This document shows, one piece after another, positions 32,249 through 40,953 of a DNA stretch of 64,000 bases. The first letter of the stretch is position 1, and the number at the start of each line of letters is the position of its first letter. The stretch is from Amycolatopsis balhimycina FH 1894 (GTDB taxonomy: Bacteria; Actinomycetota; Actinomycetes; Mycobacteriales; Pseudonocardiaceae): positions 2,555,948-2,619,947 of the forward strand of contig NZ_KB913037.1 in the NCBI RefSeq assembly GCF_000384295.1. Reading direction: 5' to 3'. A program made the translations under genes and the position numbers. Under the pieces are notes generated by a model. It saw only the letters and a program-made list of their open reading frames with translations, was not told the origin of the DNA and made no database searches.

Positions 32249-32968
32249 ATGAGTGAGCTGGTCGAGGACGAGGCGTCCCGCGCCGAGCGGCTGCTGGACG
32301 CGCAGGCGAAGGCGGTCGAGCTGTTCGCGGCGGTGGCGGACCGCGGCATCCTGGCGCCCGGCGTCCGGGAGACCGAGGCGAGCGACGCGATCCGCGACCT
32401 GGCCGGTGACCTGCTCGGCATCCGCCGCTACTGGCACAAGCGGATCGTCCGGGCGGGCGTCAACACGCTGCGGCCGTACCGCGAGAACCCGCCGAACCGC
32501 GTCCTCGGCGAGGACGACATCGCGTTCGCCGACTTCGGCCCGATCTTCGAGGACTGGGAAGCGGACTTCGGCCGGACGTTCGTGCTGGGCGACGACCCGG
32601 TCAAGCACCGGCTGCGCGACGCCTTGCCGAAGGTGTTCGACGCCGGCCGCGCGTACTTCGCCGCGCGGCCGGACATCACGGGTGCCGAGCTGTACGCGCA
32701 CATGGTGGAGCTGGCGCGGGAGGCGGGCTGGGAGTTCGGCGGCGAGATCGCGGGCCACCTGGTCGGGCAGTTCCCGCACGAGACGATCGACGGCGCCCGC
32801 ATCGACTCCTACATCGCCCCCGGCAGCGACGGCCCGATGCGGCGCCCGGACTCGGCCGGGCACGCGTCCCACTGGATCCTCGAGGTGCACCTCGTGGACC
32901 GGGCGCTGGGCATCGGCGGGTTCTTCGAGCAGCTCCTCGACATCGGGCCGAGCGCCGCGAACTCCTGA
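32249..32968 (+). CDS. M24-family metallopeptidase-like protein
   Basis: 239 residues. FADFGPIFEDWEADFGRTFV contains the paired Asp ligand region, AGHLVGQFPHE the His region, and ILEVHLVDRALGIGGFFEQL the two late Glu ligands of the pita-bread fold. Members are Xaa-Pro aminopeptidase or creatinase relatives. It stands alone, followed by a repeat-rich intergenic region. Confidence 0.8.
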   Translation: MSELVEDEASRAERLLDAQAKAVELFAAVADRGILAPGVRETEASDAIRDLAGDLLGIRRYWHKRIVRAGVNTLRPYRENPPNRVLGEDDIAFADFGPIFEDWEADFGRTFVLGDDPVKHRLRDALPKVFDAGRAYFAARPDITGAELYAHMVELAREAGWEFGGEIAGHLVGQFPHETIDGARIDSYIAPGSDGPMRRPDSAGHASHWILEVHLVDRALGIGGFFEQLLDIGPSAANS

Positions 32969-32989
32969 CCGGCACGCACCGAGCGCCCC

Positions 32990-33066
32990 AATGCCACATT
33001 GGGTGCGTCCAGCGCACCCAATGTGGCGTTCGGTGCGTCTGACGCACCCAATGCCACATTGGGGCG
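32990..33066. repeat. triple CAATG(C/T)-ACATTG palindromic repeat
   Basis: Three related units occur: CCCCAATGCCACATTGGG, CGCACCCAATGTGGCGTTCG and CGCACCCAATGCCACATTGG, with GTGCGTC linkers. Units one and three can pair with unit two. The element separates two convergent genes (stops 32968 and 33078) and can act as a bidirectional terminator; it looks like a mobile intergenic palindrome. Confidence 0.7.
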
Positions 33067-33077
33067 TTTGGGCCGGG

Positions 33078-33719
33078 TCAGACGCGGGCCGGGACCCACA
33101 GCTCGTCGATGGCGCTTTCCGCCGCCGCCAGGCTCTCCTCGGCGAGGGGGATGAGCTCCGCGAGCGCCGGGCGCACCGGCGCGAGCGTCAACTCCGCCGT
33201 GATGAACCGCGGCTCCAGCCCGGTCAGCGAGACGCCGTGAGGCAGCCACTGCTGGGCGTGGTCCCAGCCCTCGCGGGGCGTGCCGTCGCCGTATCCGCCG
33301 CCGCGGGCGGCCAGCACGACGAACTCCCGGCCGCCGAGGAGGCCGGCGTACGTCTCGGAGTCAACCGAAAGTCCCGGGGCGATGAGGTGGTCGACCCACG
33401 TCTTGACGCTGCTCGGCGGCCCGAAGTTGTACAGCGGCAGGCCCAGCAGCACCGTGTCGGCCGCCTTGACCTCGTCGATGACTTCCCGCGTCCGCGCCCA
33501 CGACGCGGCCTGCTCCGGGGTGTGCTGCTCCGGTGGCACGTTCCGGGCCAGGCCGCCCGCCGCGTCGAAGTGGGGCAGGGGGTTCGCGCCCAGGTCGCGG
33601 TAGGTGAGCGTGCCGTCCGGGTGCGCGGCACGCCACGCCGCCGCGGCCCTCGCGGTGAGACGGCGGCTCACCGAACCGTCGCCCTGGATGCTCGAGTCGA
33701 TGTGGAGGAGATGCGCCAT
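33078..33719 (-). CDS. azoR: FMN-dependent NADH:quinone oxidoreductase / azoreductase
   Basis: 213 residues, flavodoxin-like fold. The N-terminal LLHIDSSIQGDGSVSRRL is the FMN-phosphate loop, and PLYNFGPPSSVKTWVDHLI (about 95-113) is the hallmark of AzoR. It uses NADH to reduce quinones or azo compounds by two electrons, protecting against electrophile stress. It is divergent from a MarR gene, the usual pairing for regulation by quinone-type ligands. Confidence 0.92.
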   Translation of the reverse strand: MAHLLHIDSSIQGDGSVSRRLTARAAAAWRAAHPDGTLTYRDLGANPLPHFDAAGGLARNVPPEQHTPEQAASWARTREVIDEVKAADTVLLGLPLYNFGPPSSVKTWVDHLIAPGLSVDSETYAGLLGGREFVVLAARGGGYGDGTPREGWDHAQQWLPHGVSLTGLEPRFITAELTLAPVRPALAELIPLAEESLAAAESAIDELWVPARV

Positions 33720-33801
33720 GTCGTTAGCCGCCCATAGATCGTTGGTGTAGGACAAACTATTGATAGCACATCGACCATTGCTGTGCCCATATACTGGGCG
33801 C
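33720..33801. promoter_or_regulatory. azoR/MarR divergent promoter region
   Basis: An 82-nt AT-richer region with a small inverted repeat CTATTGATAG (33758-33767). TATACT (33790-33795) lies only 6 nt before the MarR ATG, consistent with a leaderless transcript. It is the probable binding area for the MarR protein on both promoters. Confidence 0.45.
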
Positions 33802-34275
33802 ATGACCTCGCTGCCGGTCGTCAACCAGCCGCCCCACCGGTGCGGCGCGCTGGTCGACCACCTCGCCCGCCGGCTGCGGCTGCGCAGCGAGTCGGTGCTG
33901 GCCCCGCTGGGGCTGCGGCCGCGGCACCTCATCGCGCTCACCGTGCTGCGCGACCAGGGCGGCAGCTCGCAGCAGGACCTGGCGAAGATCCTGGAAATGG
34001 ACGGCACCAACGTCGTCACCCTGCTCAACGAGCTCGAGGCCGAGGGCTTGATCGAGCGGCGCCGCTCCCCCGCGGACCGCCGCCGCCACCTCGTCGAGCT
34101 CACCGACGTGGGCACGAAGCTGCTCGCGCGCGCCGAGTTCGCGCTCACCGCGGTCGAGGACGAGGTGTTCCACGCCCTCGGCGACGACCAGCGCGAGACG
34201 CTCTACGAACTCCTGCAGCAGGCGGCCAGCAGGACCGGCGCGGAAGCCTGCCGGGAAAACACCGCCGGCTGCTGA
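33802..34275 (+). CDS. MarR-family transcriptional regulator
   Basis: 157 residues. A winged HTH is clear: SSQQDLAKILEMDGTNVVTL, then LNELEAEGLIERRRSPADRR. The N-terminal and C-terminal helices give the dimer domain. It is divergent from azoR, which it probably represses. Cysteines near the C-terminus (ACRENTAGC) might serve redox sensing, but this is speculative. It ends 3 nt from the convergent CPBP gene. Confidence 0.93.
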   Translation: MTSLPVVNQPPHRCGALVDHLARRLRLRSESVLAPLGLRPRHLIALTVLRDQGGSSQQDLAKILEMDGTNVVTLLNELEAEGLIERRRSPADRRRHLVELTDVGTKLLARAEFALTAVEDEVFHALGDDQRETLYELLQQAASRTGAEACRENTAGC

Positions 34276-34278
34276 GCT

Positions 34279-34863
34279 TCAGCCCGGCGGCGGGAAGAGC
34301 CGCGGCAGGAACCCGAGCATCAGCGCCGACCAGGTCACGTGCGTCAGCAGGGGTGCCTGCACACCGCCCGACCGGTGGCGTTGCGCGGCGAAGAGCGTCC
34401 CCATCACCGCCGACGCCAGCACGAGCGCGGGATTCCTCGTCGCCGTCGTCGAAAGCACGTACACCGCGGTGGACCCCCGCGCGCCGAGGACGTCGTAGAG
34501 CGCGCCGCGGAAGAACACCTCTTCCGCCGCGCCCGTGACCAGCGTCGCCGCCACCACCGAGACCGCCGGGCCGTGGTGGGCGTGGTCGAGCACGCCGGCG
34601 ATCGCGCGGCGCAGCGGCGGGATGCGCCGGGCCACCAGGGCGCACCCGTAGAACACGCCGAACGCGCCCGCGCCCGCGGCCACCGGCTGGACGACGTCCC
34701 GGCGGCCCCGGCGCACCGGCCCGGCCGCGCGGGCGCCGGCGAACCACGTCGCCGCCACCGACGCGGTGAGGACGGGGAACCGGCGCGACCCGGGACGGCT
34801 GGCCAGCGACGCGCCGAGCAGCCCGGACCCGGCGGCCGTCACGCCGGCGAGGAACGCCTTCAC
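34279..34863 (-). CDS. CPBP-family intramembrane metalloprotease
   Basis: 194 residues with about five TM helices. EEVFFRGALYD (about 112-122) is motif 1 with the paired Glu and Arg, and THVTWS (about 176-181) is the His motif. Such proteases act in membrane protein processing or peptide immunity. It overlaps the SDR-like gene by 4 nt. Confidence 0.88.
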   Translation of the reverse strand: MKAFLAGVTAAGSGLLGASLASRPGSRRFPVLTASVAATWFAGARAAGPVRRGRRDVVQPVAAGAGAFGVFYGCALVARRIPPLRRAIAGVLDHAHHGPAVSVVAATLVTGAAEEVFFRGALYDVLGARGSTAVYVLSTTATRNPALVLASAVMGTLFAAQRHRSGGVQAPLLTHVTWSALMLGFLPRLFPPPG

Positions 34864-35756
34864 GCCGTCCGCCTGCTCTTCGCCCGCTCGCCCAGTGCCT
34901 GCAGCACGGCGTCGTCGTAGCCCATCGGCTCGAACTCGACGATCCGGCGGATCGCGTCGTCGCGCACGACGACCTCATTGGTCATCGAGTCGATCAGCGC
35001 CCGCCCGGTCGTGACGTCGATGTCGGTGACGAGCGAAAGCCAGTACGACGACAGCCGCGGGGAAAGCAGCGGCACCGGCAGGATCAGCAGCGGCCTGCCC
35101 TCGATCGCCGCGACCCGCTGCAGCATGTCCCGGTAGGCCAGCACCTCGGGGCCGCCGATGTCGAACGTCCGCCCTTCGGCTTCCGGGTGGTCGAGGACGC
35201 CGACCAGGTAGCGGACGACGTCGGCGACCGCGATGGGCTGGGTGCGGGTGCCGACCCAGCGCGGGGTGACCATCGCCGGCAGGTGCTCCACCAGCTGGCG
35301 CGTCAGCTCCCACGACGTGCCGCCGTGGCCGATCACGATCCCCGCGCGCAGCACCGTGACCGGGACGCCGGTCTCCCCCAGCAGCCGCTCGACCTCGCGG
35401 CGGCTGGCCAGGTGGTCGGACAGCGAGTCGTCGTCGTCCCCGAGGCCGCCGAGGTAGACGATCCGGCGCAGGCCCGCGTCCGCCGCCGCGCGGGCGAACG
35501 CGCGCGCGGCCTCCGCGTCGCGGCGCTTGAAGTCCGCACTGTCGAGTGAATGCACGAGGTAGTAGGCGGCTTCGGTGCCCCTGAGCGCGTCACGCAGGGA
35601 ACCGACGTCGGCGACGTCGCCGAGGACGGTTTTCCCGGCACCGCGGTACTGCGCGGGGTGGCGGGTCATGGCGAGCACCTCGTGCCCCGCCGCCTCCAGC
35701 GCGGGGCACAGCCGGGCGCCGACGAACCCCGACGCTCCGGCCACCAGCACCCGCAT
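34860..35756 (-). CDS. NAD(P)-binding NmrA/SDR-like oxidoreductase
   Basis: 298 residues. VLVAGASGFVGARLCPAL is the glycine-rich dinucleotide loop. YYLVHSL, IVYLGGLGDD and VLRAGIVIGHGGTSWE match the atypical extended SDR/YbjT-like family often annotated as NAD(P)H-binding. The substrate is unknown. Its gene overlaps the CPBP gene, suggesting one operon. Confidence 0.88.
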   Translation of the reverse strand: MRVLVAGASGFVGARLCPALEAAGHEVLAMTRHPAQYRGAGKTVLGDVADVGSLRDALRGTEAAYYLVHSLDSADFKRRDAEAARAFARAAADAGLRRIVYLGGLGDDDDSLSDHLASRREVERLLGETGVPVTVLRAGIVIGHGGTSWELTRQLVEHLPAMVTPRWVGTRTQPIAVADVVRYLVGVLDHPEAEGRTFDIGGPEVLAYRDMLQRVAAIEGRPLLILPVPLLSPRLSSYWLSLVTDIDVTTGRALIDSMTNEVVVRDDAIRRIVEFEPMGYDDAVLQALGERAKSRRTA

Positions 35757-35766
35757 GCCTCCGACG

Positions 35767-36690
35767 TTAGCCGGGACGGCCTTCGCCCGCAGGTCGCTCG
35801 CGCCCGGCGAAGCAGACCGCGGCGACGACTGCCGCGCAGCCGGCCAGCTGCGCCCAGCCCGGCATCTCCCCGAGCAGCCCGACGCCCAGCAGCACCGCGC
35901 CGACCGGCTGCAGCAGCATGAGCGTCGCCCCGGCGGTGGCGGACATCCGGGGCAGCGCGGCGGAGATGAGCAGCCAGCCGGCGAGCTGGCCGACCCCGGC
36001 GAGCGCGAGGAGCCAGCCGAACGCGGGCCAGCCCGGCGACAGGTCCAGCGTGCCGCTCGGGAGGCCGAGGACGACGGCGACCACGCCGGCCGAAACCGTC
36101 GCCAGCACCAGCGAGTGCACCTGCGTGCCCGAGCCGCCGCTGAGCCGGATCAGGAACAGGTAGCCGGCGTACCCGGCGCCGGCGAGCAGCGCGGCGACGG
36201 CACCGGTGACCGGGTCCGGGCCGAACGAGCCGGTGCCGGCGAACCCGCCGGCCAGCACGACCCCGCCGAGCAGGACGGGCGTCGTGACGAGGAACCGCTT
36301 CGACGGCCGTTCCGCCAGGAACGCGAACGCCAGCAGCGGCACGATCACCACCTGCACGGCGAGGAGCACCGTCGCGATGCCGGCGCCGACCCGCGGGATC
36401 GCTTCACCCCAGAGCACGAAGTCCAGGCCGAGGCCGGTACCGGCCAGCAGGGGGAGCAGCACGCGGCGGCGCTGCGCCGGGCCCGCCTTCCGCCGTTCGC
36501 GCAGGGCGAGCGCGAGCAGGACCGGAAGGGCCAGCAGGCAGCGCCAAAACGCGCTCGTGCTGCCGCTGGTGTGCGAGACCTTGATGAAGACCGACGACAG
36601 CGAGATGCAGAAGCTGCCGAGCGCGGCGAGCAGGCGCGGGTCGAGGCGCCGGGTCAACGAGGGAGCCGGGTGGGGCGCGGTCGTGGTCAC
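35767..36690 (-). CDS. EamA/DMT-family transporter
   Basis: 307 residues from GTG 36690. About ten TM helices are arranged as two EamA repeats (first AALGSFCISLSSVFIKVSH, second AGAGYAGYLFLIRLSG). Typical drug/metabolite exporters. It is divergent from the LysR gene, which likely regulates it. Confidence 0.9.
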   Translation of the reverse strand: MTTTAPHPAPSLTRRLDPRLLAALGSFCISLSSVFIKVSHTSGSTSAFWRCLLALPVLLALALRERRKAGPAQRRRVLLPLLAGTGLGLDFVLWGEAIPRVGAGIATVLLAVQVVIVPLLAFAFLAERPSKRFLVTTPVLLGGVVLAGGFAGTGSFGPDPVTGAVAALLAGAGYAGYLFLIRLSGGSGTQVHSLVLATVSAGVVAVVLGLPSGTLDLSPGWPAFGWLLALAGVGQLAGWLLISAALPRMSATAGATLMLLQPVGAVLLGVGLLGEMPGWAQLAGCAAVVAAVCFAGRERPAGEGRPG

Positions 36691-36763
36691 CCCTCCAGCC
36701 TGGGGGCCGCGACTGTCAACGACAAGCGAATGTTTCTGCGTGGAATTCGGTACGATCGCTACC

Positions 36764-37687
36764 GTGTTCGGACTCGAGCGGATGCGCGCGCTGTACGCTG
36801 TCGCCACCCAGGGCTCGGTCGCCGCGGCGGCCGCGGCCCTGCACGTCACGCCGTCCGGGGTGTCGCAGCAGCTGGCGAAGCTGGAACGGGAGGCGGGCCA
36901 GCCGCTGCTGGAGCCCCGCGGCCGCGGCGTCCGGCTGACGAAGGCGGGCCAGGTGCTGGCCGGGCACGCCGAGCGGATCCTCGCGCAGGTCGCCGACGCG
37001 AAAGCGGACCTGGAGCTGCTGCAGGAGGACGTCATCGGGCCGCTGCGGATCGGCGCGATCCCGACGACGGTGCACGCGCTGCTGCCCCCCGCGCTGGCCA
37101 CCCTCGCCGAGCGGCACCCGCGGCTCGAGGTGACGCTGCACGAGGGCGAGGCGGAGCAGACGATGCCCCGGGTGCCGGCCGGCGACCTCGACGTCGCGGT
37201 GGTGGAAAGCTGGACGGACCGGCCGACGGTGATCCCGCCCTCGACGACGCGCGTCGAGCTGTTCTCCGACGTCGCGGACCTCGCCCTGCCCGCCGGGCAC
37301 CGGCTCGCCCGCCGCAAAGCGGTCGATCTGTCCGAAGTGGACGATCTGCCGTGGATCGGCTGGAGCGCCGGGTCCGGCTGCTACGAATGGCTGGTCCAGG
37401 TGCTGCGCAAGCAACGGCTGGAGCCGCGGATCAGCTGCACGGTCGGCGGTTACCCGACGCAGCTGGCGCTCGTGGCGGGCAACGTCGGCGCGGCGCTCGT
37501 GCCCCGCCTGGCCCGTGACCGGGTGCCTGACGGCGTCCGCATCCTGGCCACGCGCCCGGCGCTGACCCGGACGATCCACGCGATCTGCCGGGCGGGCGAG
37601 GAAGACCACGGCGCGGTGCGCGCGTGCCTGGACGCGCTCCGGGCGGCGTCCGCGCGGTTCGTGAACACGGGACGCCCGGCCGGCTGA
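36764..37687 (+). CDS. LysR-family transcriptional regulator
   Basis: 307 residues from GTG (an ATG at 36781 is out of the main HTH context). HTH: MRALYAVATQGSVAAAAAAL, then HVTPSGVSQQLAKLEREAGQ. The effector domain begins IGPLRIGAIPTTVHALLPPA. The usual divergent arrangement with the EamA transporter suggests control of that gene in response to the exported metabolite. Confidence 0.93.
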   Translation: MFGLERMRALYAVATQGSVAAAAAALHVTPSGVSQQLAKLEREAGQPLLEPRGRGVRLTKAGQVLAGHAERILAQVADAKADLELLQEDVIGPLRIGAIPTTVHALLPPALATLAERHPRLEVTLHEGEAEQTMPRVPAGDLDVAVVESWTDRPTVIPPSTTRVELFSDVADLALPAGHRLARRKAVDLSEVDDLPWIGWSAGSGCYEWLVQVLRKQRLEPRISCTVGGYPTQLALVAGNVGAALVPRLARDRVPDGVRILATRPALTRTIHAICRAGEEDHGAVRACLDALRAASARFVNTGRPAG

Positions 37688-37712
37688 CCCGCGGCATCCT
37701 CACCGCATCCGG

Positions 37713-37769
37713 ATGTTGTGAACGACTCTTTCCTGTCGTCGGACGACAGGAAAGAGTCGTTCACAACAT
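37713..37769. repeat. perfect 57-nt palindrome (GTGAACGACTC family)
   Basis: The left arm 37713-37740 and right arm 37742-37769 are exact reverse complements around one central base; key words are GTGAACGACTCTTTCCTGTC and its complement. It can form a 28-bp hairpin between LysR and the dehydratase gene. A decayed copy lies at 56203. Probably a dispersed terminator-like element. Confidence 0.9.
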
Positions 37770-37816
37770 CGGCGTCGCCGCTGGTGCTTACGGCTCGCCG
37801 CGCGCATGCTGAAGCC

Positions 37817-38764
37817 ATGATCAGCACTGCCGATGTCGAACTGGCGGCCGCGCGGATCCGGGGCCGGGTCCGCCGGACCCCGGTGTTCGCCGCGGACGAC
37901 GACGTGTGGTTCAAGCTGGAGCAGCTGCAGCACACGGGGTCGTTCAAGGCGCGCGGCGCCTTCAACCGGATCATCGCCGCGGGCGAGCTCTCGGCGGCCG
38001 GGGTGGTGGCCGCCTCAGGCGGCAACGCCGGTGTCGCCGTCGCCCACGCCGCTCGCGAATTCGGCCTGGCCGCACGGGTTTTCGTGCCGGCGACCGCGCC
38101 CGTGGTGAAGGTCGCGAAACTGCGGCAGCTGGGCGCGGCCGTCGAACTGGCCGGCGAGAAGTACGCGGAAGCCTACGACGCCGCCGTGAAGCACGCGGCG
38201 GACTCCGGCGCACTCTTCTGCCACCCCTACGACCAGCCGGACATCTGTGCCGGGCAAGGGACCCTCGGCCTCGAACTGCTGGAGCAGGCCGGCGAACCGG
38301 ACACGATCCTCGTGGCCGTCGGCGGCGGCGGGCTGCTGGCCGGCATCGCCGCCGCGGTCGAGGGCCGGGCGCGGGTGGTCGGCGTCGAACCGCGCACGTG
38401 CCCGACGCTGAACGCGGCGCTGGCCGCGGGAGCGCCGGTGCCGGTCGAGGTCTCCGGCGTCGCCGCCGACTCCCTGGGCGCGCCCCGGCTCGGCGACATC
38501 GCGTTCGCGGTGGCCACCCGCACCGGCGCCGGTTCGGTGCTGGTGGACGACACCACCGTCATCGAGGCACGCGCGGCGCTGTGGGACCGCTACCGCCTCG
38601 CCGTCGAACCCGGCGGGGCGACGGCGTTCGCCGCCCTGCTCGGCGGCGCCTACCGGCCGGCGCCGGGCGAACGGGTCGCCGTCGTGCTCTGCGGCGCCAA
38701 CACCGACCCCGCGACGCTCACTTCCCCGTCAGCCGCTCCACCAGCGGCGCGAACTGCTCGATGA
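37817..38764 (+). CDS. PLP-dependent serine/threonine dehydratase-like enzyme
   Basis: 315 residues. The PLP lysine is in TGSFKARGAFNR (K44), the phosphate/asparagine loop is ASGGNAGVAVAHAAREFG, and the glycine loop is VAVGGGGLLAGIAAAVEG. A C-terminal PLP-ring Ser/Cys region, VVLCGANTDPATL, is present. There is no ACT domain, so it is the catabolic or racemase-like type. The last 47 nt overlap the 3' end of the convergent LLM gene. Confidence 0.9.
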   Translation: MISTADVELAAARIRGRVRRTPVFAADDDVWFKLEQLQHTGSFKARGAFNRIIAAGELSAAGVVAASGGNAGVAVAHAAREFGLAARVFVPATAPVVKVAKLRQLGAAVELAGEKYAEAYDAAVKHAADSGALFCHPYDQPDICAGQGTLGLELLEQAGEPDTILVAVGGGGLLAGIAAAVEGRARVVGVEPRTCPTLNAALAAGAPVPVEVSGVAADSLGAPRLGDIAFAVATRTGAGSVLVDDTTVIEARAALWDRYRLAVEPGGATAFAALLGGAYRPAPGERVAVVLCGANTDPATLTSPSAAPPAARTAR

Positions 38765-39536
38765 ACGCGCTGTTGACGCTGACGTAGGAGATACCGAGCT
38801 CTTCGCGGCGACGTTCGAGTTCCTCCGCCATGGCGTCGATGTCACCCCGCAGTATCCCGAGCGAATCGTGTTCGACGAGCGTCTCGGCGTCGACGCCGAG
38901 GAAGCCGCGGATCCACGGCGGGATCTCGTCGCCGATCACCCAGATGTTCATCGCGAGCTCGAGGTCGCGGTCACCGGCCGCCGCGCGGATTTCCCCGACG
39001 TACTCCGCCATTTCTTCGCGAGTCGTCAGCACGCCGCCGGCGAGCGTGACGATGTCGGCCTTCAGCCCGGCGAGGTGGCGTGCTTTCGGGCCGCCCGCGG
39101 CGATCATGACCGGCGTGTGCGCGTCCCCGTCGAGCCGCCGGACGTGGTCGACGGTTTCGGAGATCGAGTCGAGACGCTCCTGGCCGGAGCCGTACGGCAG
39201 CCCGAGTTCTTCAGCCTGCTGCCGCATTTCCGGCCGTCCGGTGCCGAGACCGAGCTCGAACCGGCCTTCGGTGACGACGGTCAGGCTGTGCGCCTCCCAC
39301 GCCGCCGCCCGCGCGGTGCGCAGCGGGCTGGCCAGGACGAACGAGCCGACGCGCAGCTCGGTCGTCGCCGCGGCGGCGGCCGCCAGCGCCGCGGTCGGTG
39401 TCGGCAGGTCCAGGCTGTCCGGGCACAGCAGCGTCGAATAGCCGAGTTCTTCGGCGCGGCGGGCGGTGGCGAGCCATTTCGCGCCGCCTTCGGTCGCTCC
39501 CGCGACCACGCCGAACCGGAACGCCTTCTGCGGCAT
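38718..39536 (-). CDS. LLM-class F420-dependent oxidoreductase
   Basis: 272 residues. A TIM-barrel luciferase-like protein: FRFGVVAGATEGGAKWLATA, GYSTLLCPDSLDLPTPTAAL, RFELGLGTGRPEMRQQAEEL and VMIAAGGPKARHLAG are typical of the F420-binding TIGR03621-type subgroup. It reduces or oxidises an unknown substrate with F420. It is convergent with the dehydratase gene, with 47-nt overlap. Confidence 0.9.
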   Translation of the reverse strand: MPQKAFRFGVVAGATEGGAKWLATARRAEELGYSTLLCPDSLDLPTPTAALAAAAAATTELRVGSFVLASPLRTARAAAWEAHSLTVVTEGRFELGLGTGRPEMRQQAEELGLPYGSGQERLDSISETVDHVRRLDGDAHTPVMIAAGGPKARHLAGLKADIVTLAGGVLTTREEMAEYVGEIRAAAGDRDLELAMNIWVIGDEIPPWIRGFLGVDAETLVEHDSLGILRGDIDAMAEELERRREELGISYVSVNSAFIEQFAPLVERLTGK

Positions 39537-39618
39537 CGAAGCACCCCCAAAGTCATTGGTCCTTCGATCAAACCACCGGTGCGCCCAGCCGTGCCACCAC
39601 GGCCGGGCGCGCCCGGCG

Positions 39619-40461
39619 TCAGCCGCGCTGGTACTCCTCCCAGGTGACCTTCGTGACCTGCGGGCCGTCGTCGGCGCCGCGGCCGGCTAGGCCGTTCATG
39701 CCCAGGTAGTAGTCACCGGTCTGGTGCTGCGCGCCCGAGGACAGGTCCGGGTCGGAGACCGCCATGGCGTGGATGTGGTAGGCGTCGAAGCCCTGGGCCG
39801 GCGTGCGGAGCCAGGCCGCGAACCCGACCTTGCGCAGCGCCGTCAGCAGCTTCGTCCGGTTCGCCGACGACATGCCGGATACCGAGATGTCCATCGCGCC
39901 GCCACCGTCGTGCGTGCCGGCCGAAGCGTCGACGCCACCCGGGTTGTACGAGCCCTGGGTGAGGGTGACCTGCGAGCCGTAGATCCCTTCCGCGGCCACG
40001 AGCATCGCCTTGGTGCGGGTGTTGAGGGTCTTGCTGTGGTAAGTCACCTGGCTGCCCGCGGAAACCGGGTTCGTGACCGTGTAGCGGCCTTCGCCCAGCG
40101 TCTCCAGCGACGTCTTGCCCGGCAGGCCGGACGCGTCGATCCCGGTGTAGCCCAACGACTTCTGGAACTGCGAGTACGCCGTGATCGTCGTGCTGCCGAA
40201 GTAGCCGTCGACGTACTGGCTCGCCAGCAGGCCCTTCGCCTGCAGCGCCTGCTCGACGAGCAGGACGCTGTCGTGCGCGCCCGGCGTCAGGGTGTCGTCG
40301 GCCCGGCGCGGGTCGATCTGGGCCGCCTTCAGGACGGCCTCCATGTTCGCCGTCGGCAACGCCGTCGTGGCCGCGGTCCCGGCCTGCGCCGGGGTGGCCA
40401 CGGCGAAGGTGGCCAACGCCGCAGAAGCTAGTGCCGTCAAGACGGCGGCCTTCGTGAACAT
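39619..40461 (-). CDS. secreted peptidoglycan-binding, M15-like peptidase
   Basis: 280 residues; GGAGGACAGG precedes the ATG. Signal peptide to about residue 27 (cleavage after PAQA). A peptidoglycan-binding helical repeat lies at about 60-115 (LLVEQALQAKGLLASQYVDG, YFGSTTITAYSQFQKSLGY). The C-terminal domain has GTHDGGGAMDIS (His and Asp) and DAYHIHAM (His), matching zinc ligands of M15 D-Ala-D-Ala carboxypeptidases. It probably trims wall peptides. It is divergent from the NlpC/P60 gene, another wall hydrolase. Confidence 0.85.
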   Translation of the reverse strand: MFTKAAVLTALASAALATFAVATPAQAGTAATTALPTANMEAVLKAAQIDPRRADDTLTPGAHDSVLLVEQALQAKGLLASQYVDGYFGSTTITAYSQFQKSLGYTGIDASGLPGKTSLETLGEGRYTVTNPVSAGSQVTYHSKTLNTRTKAMLVAAEGIYGSQVTLTQGSYNPGGVDASAGTHDGGGAMDISVSGMSSANRTKLLTALRKVGFAAWLRTPAQGFDAYHIHAMAVSDPDLSSGAQHQTGDYYLGMNGLAGRGADDGPQVTKVTWEEYQRG

Positions 40462-40953
40462 TCCTGTCCTCCATGCTCGGATTTGCTTACGAGGAGAAGG
40501 ATCACGCAACCGGGTACAAGGGACGTACAAACCGGATTCACCCCGGCGAGCACCTTTTGGACACCCTCCCGCCAAGATCCACAAAGGACTGAACTCGGGT
40601 TCGGCTCACCGTCGGTGGTCCGCCGGTGCCACAGTGTCATAGCGGAAAGTAATGCCGCCCACACCGGTTTTGCGTTTCGGCTGGTCCAAGCGTGTTGCCG
40701 AGTGTCACGGAGAGTTCCGGCGCTCCCGAGCTGGACGTAGTCGTGCTCATTTCGTAACCTGTTCGAGATCTCGCGGCCCCCGGTCGTCACGAGACGGCGA
40801 CGCGAGATCGCCGCCGATACCCCCTGCCGGGTACCGGACCCCACTGCGCGCTCTTCCTGTTGCGGTCGAGCGCGCGCCGGGCACGGGCGAGGCCCCCGAC
40901 TCGCCCGCCCGGTACCCGTCGGCGGCCGATCAGCAAAGGAGACCCGCGCGAGA
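40462..40953. other. 491-nt divergent intergenic region between two wall-hydrolase genes
   Basis: No gene is seen. The minus-strand gene has its promoter here, and the + strand gene has a long 5' untranslated region with a strong hairpin at 40878-40912, described separately. Candidate promoters are not resolvable by eye. Confidence 0.4.
40878..40912 (+). promoter_or_regulatory. 5'-UTR hairpin upstream of NlpC/P60 gene, possible riboswitch part
   Basis: CCGGGC A CGGGCGAG pairs with CTCGCCCG CCCGG around a short C-rich loop, 42 nt before the start codon. Actinobacterial NlpC/P60 wall hydrolases are often controlled by ydaO-type c-di-AMP riboswitches, but I could not match the full consensus. 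Confidence 0.3.

Noticed and set aside
35767..37317. 516-codon version of the EamA gene
   Set aside because: The first ~210 codons overlap the LysR gene antisense; GTG 36690 gives a normal 307-residue transporter.
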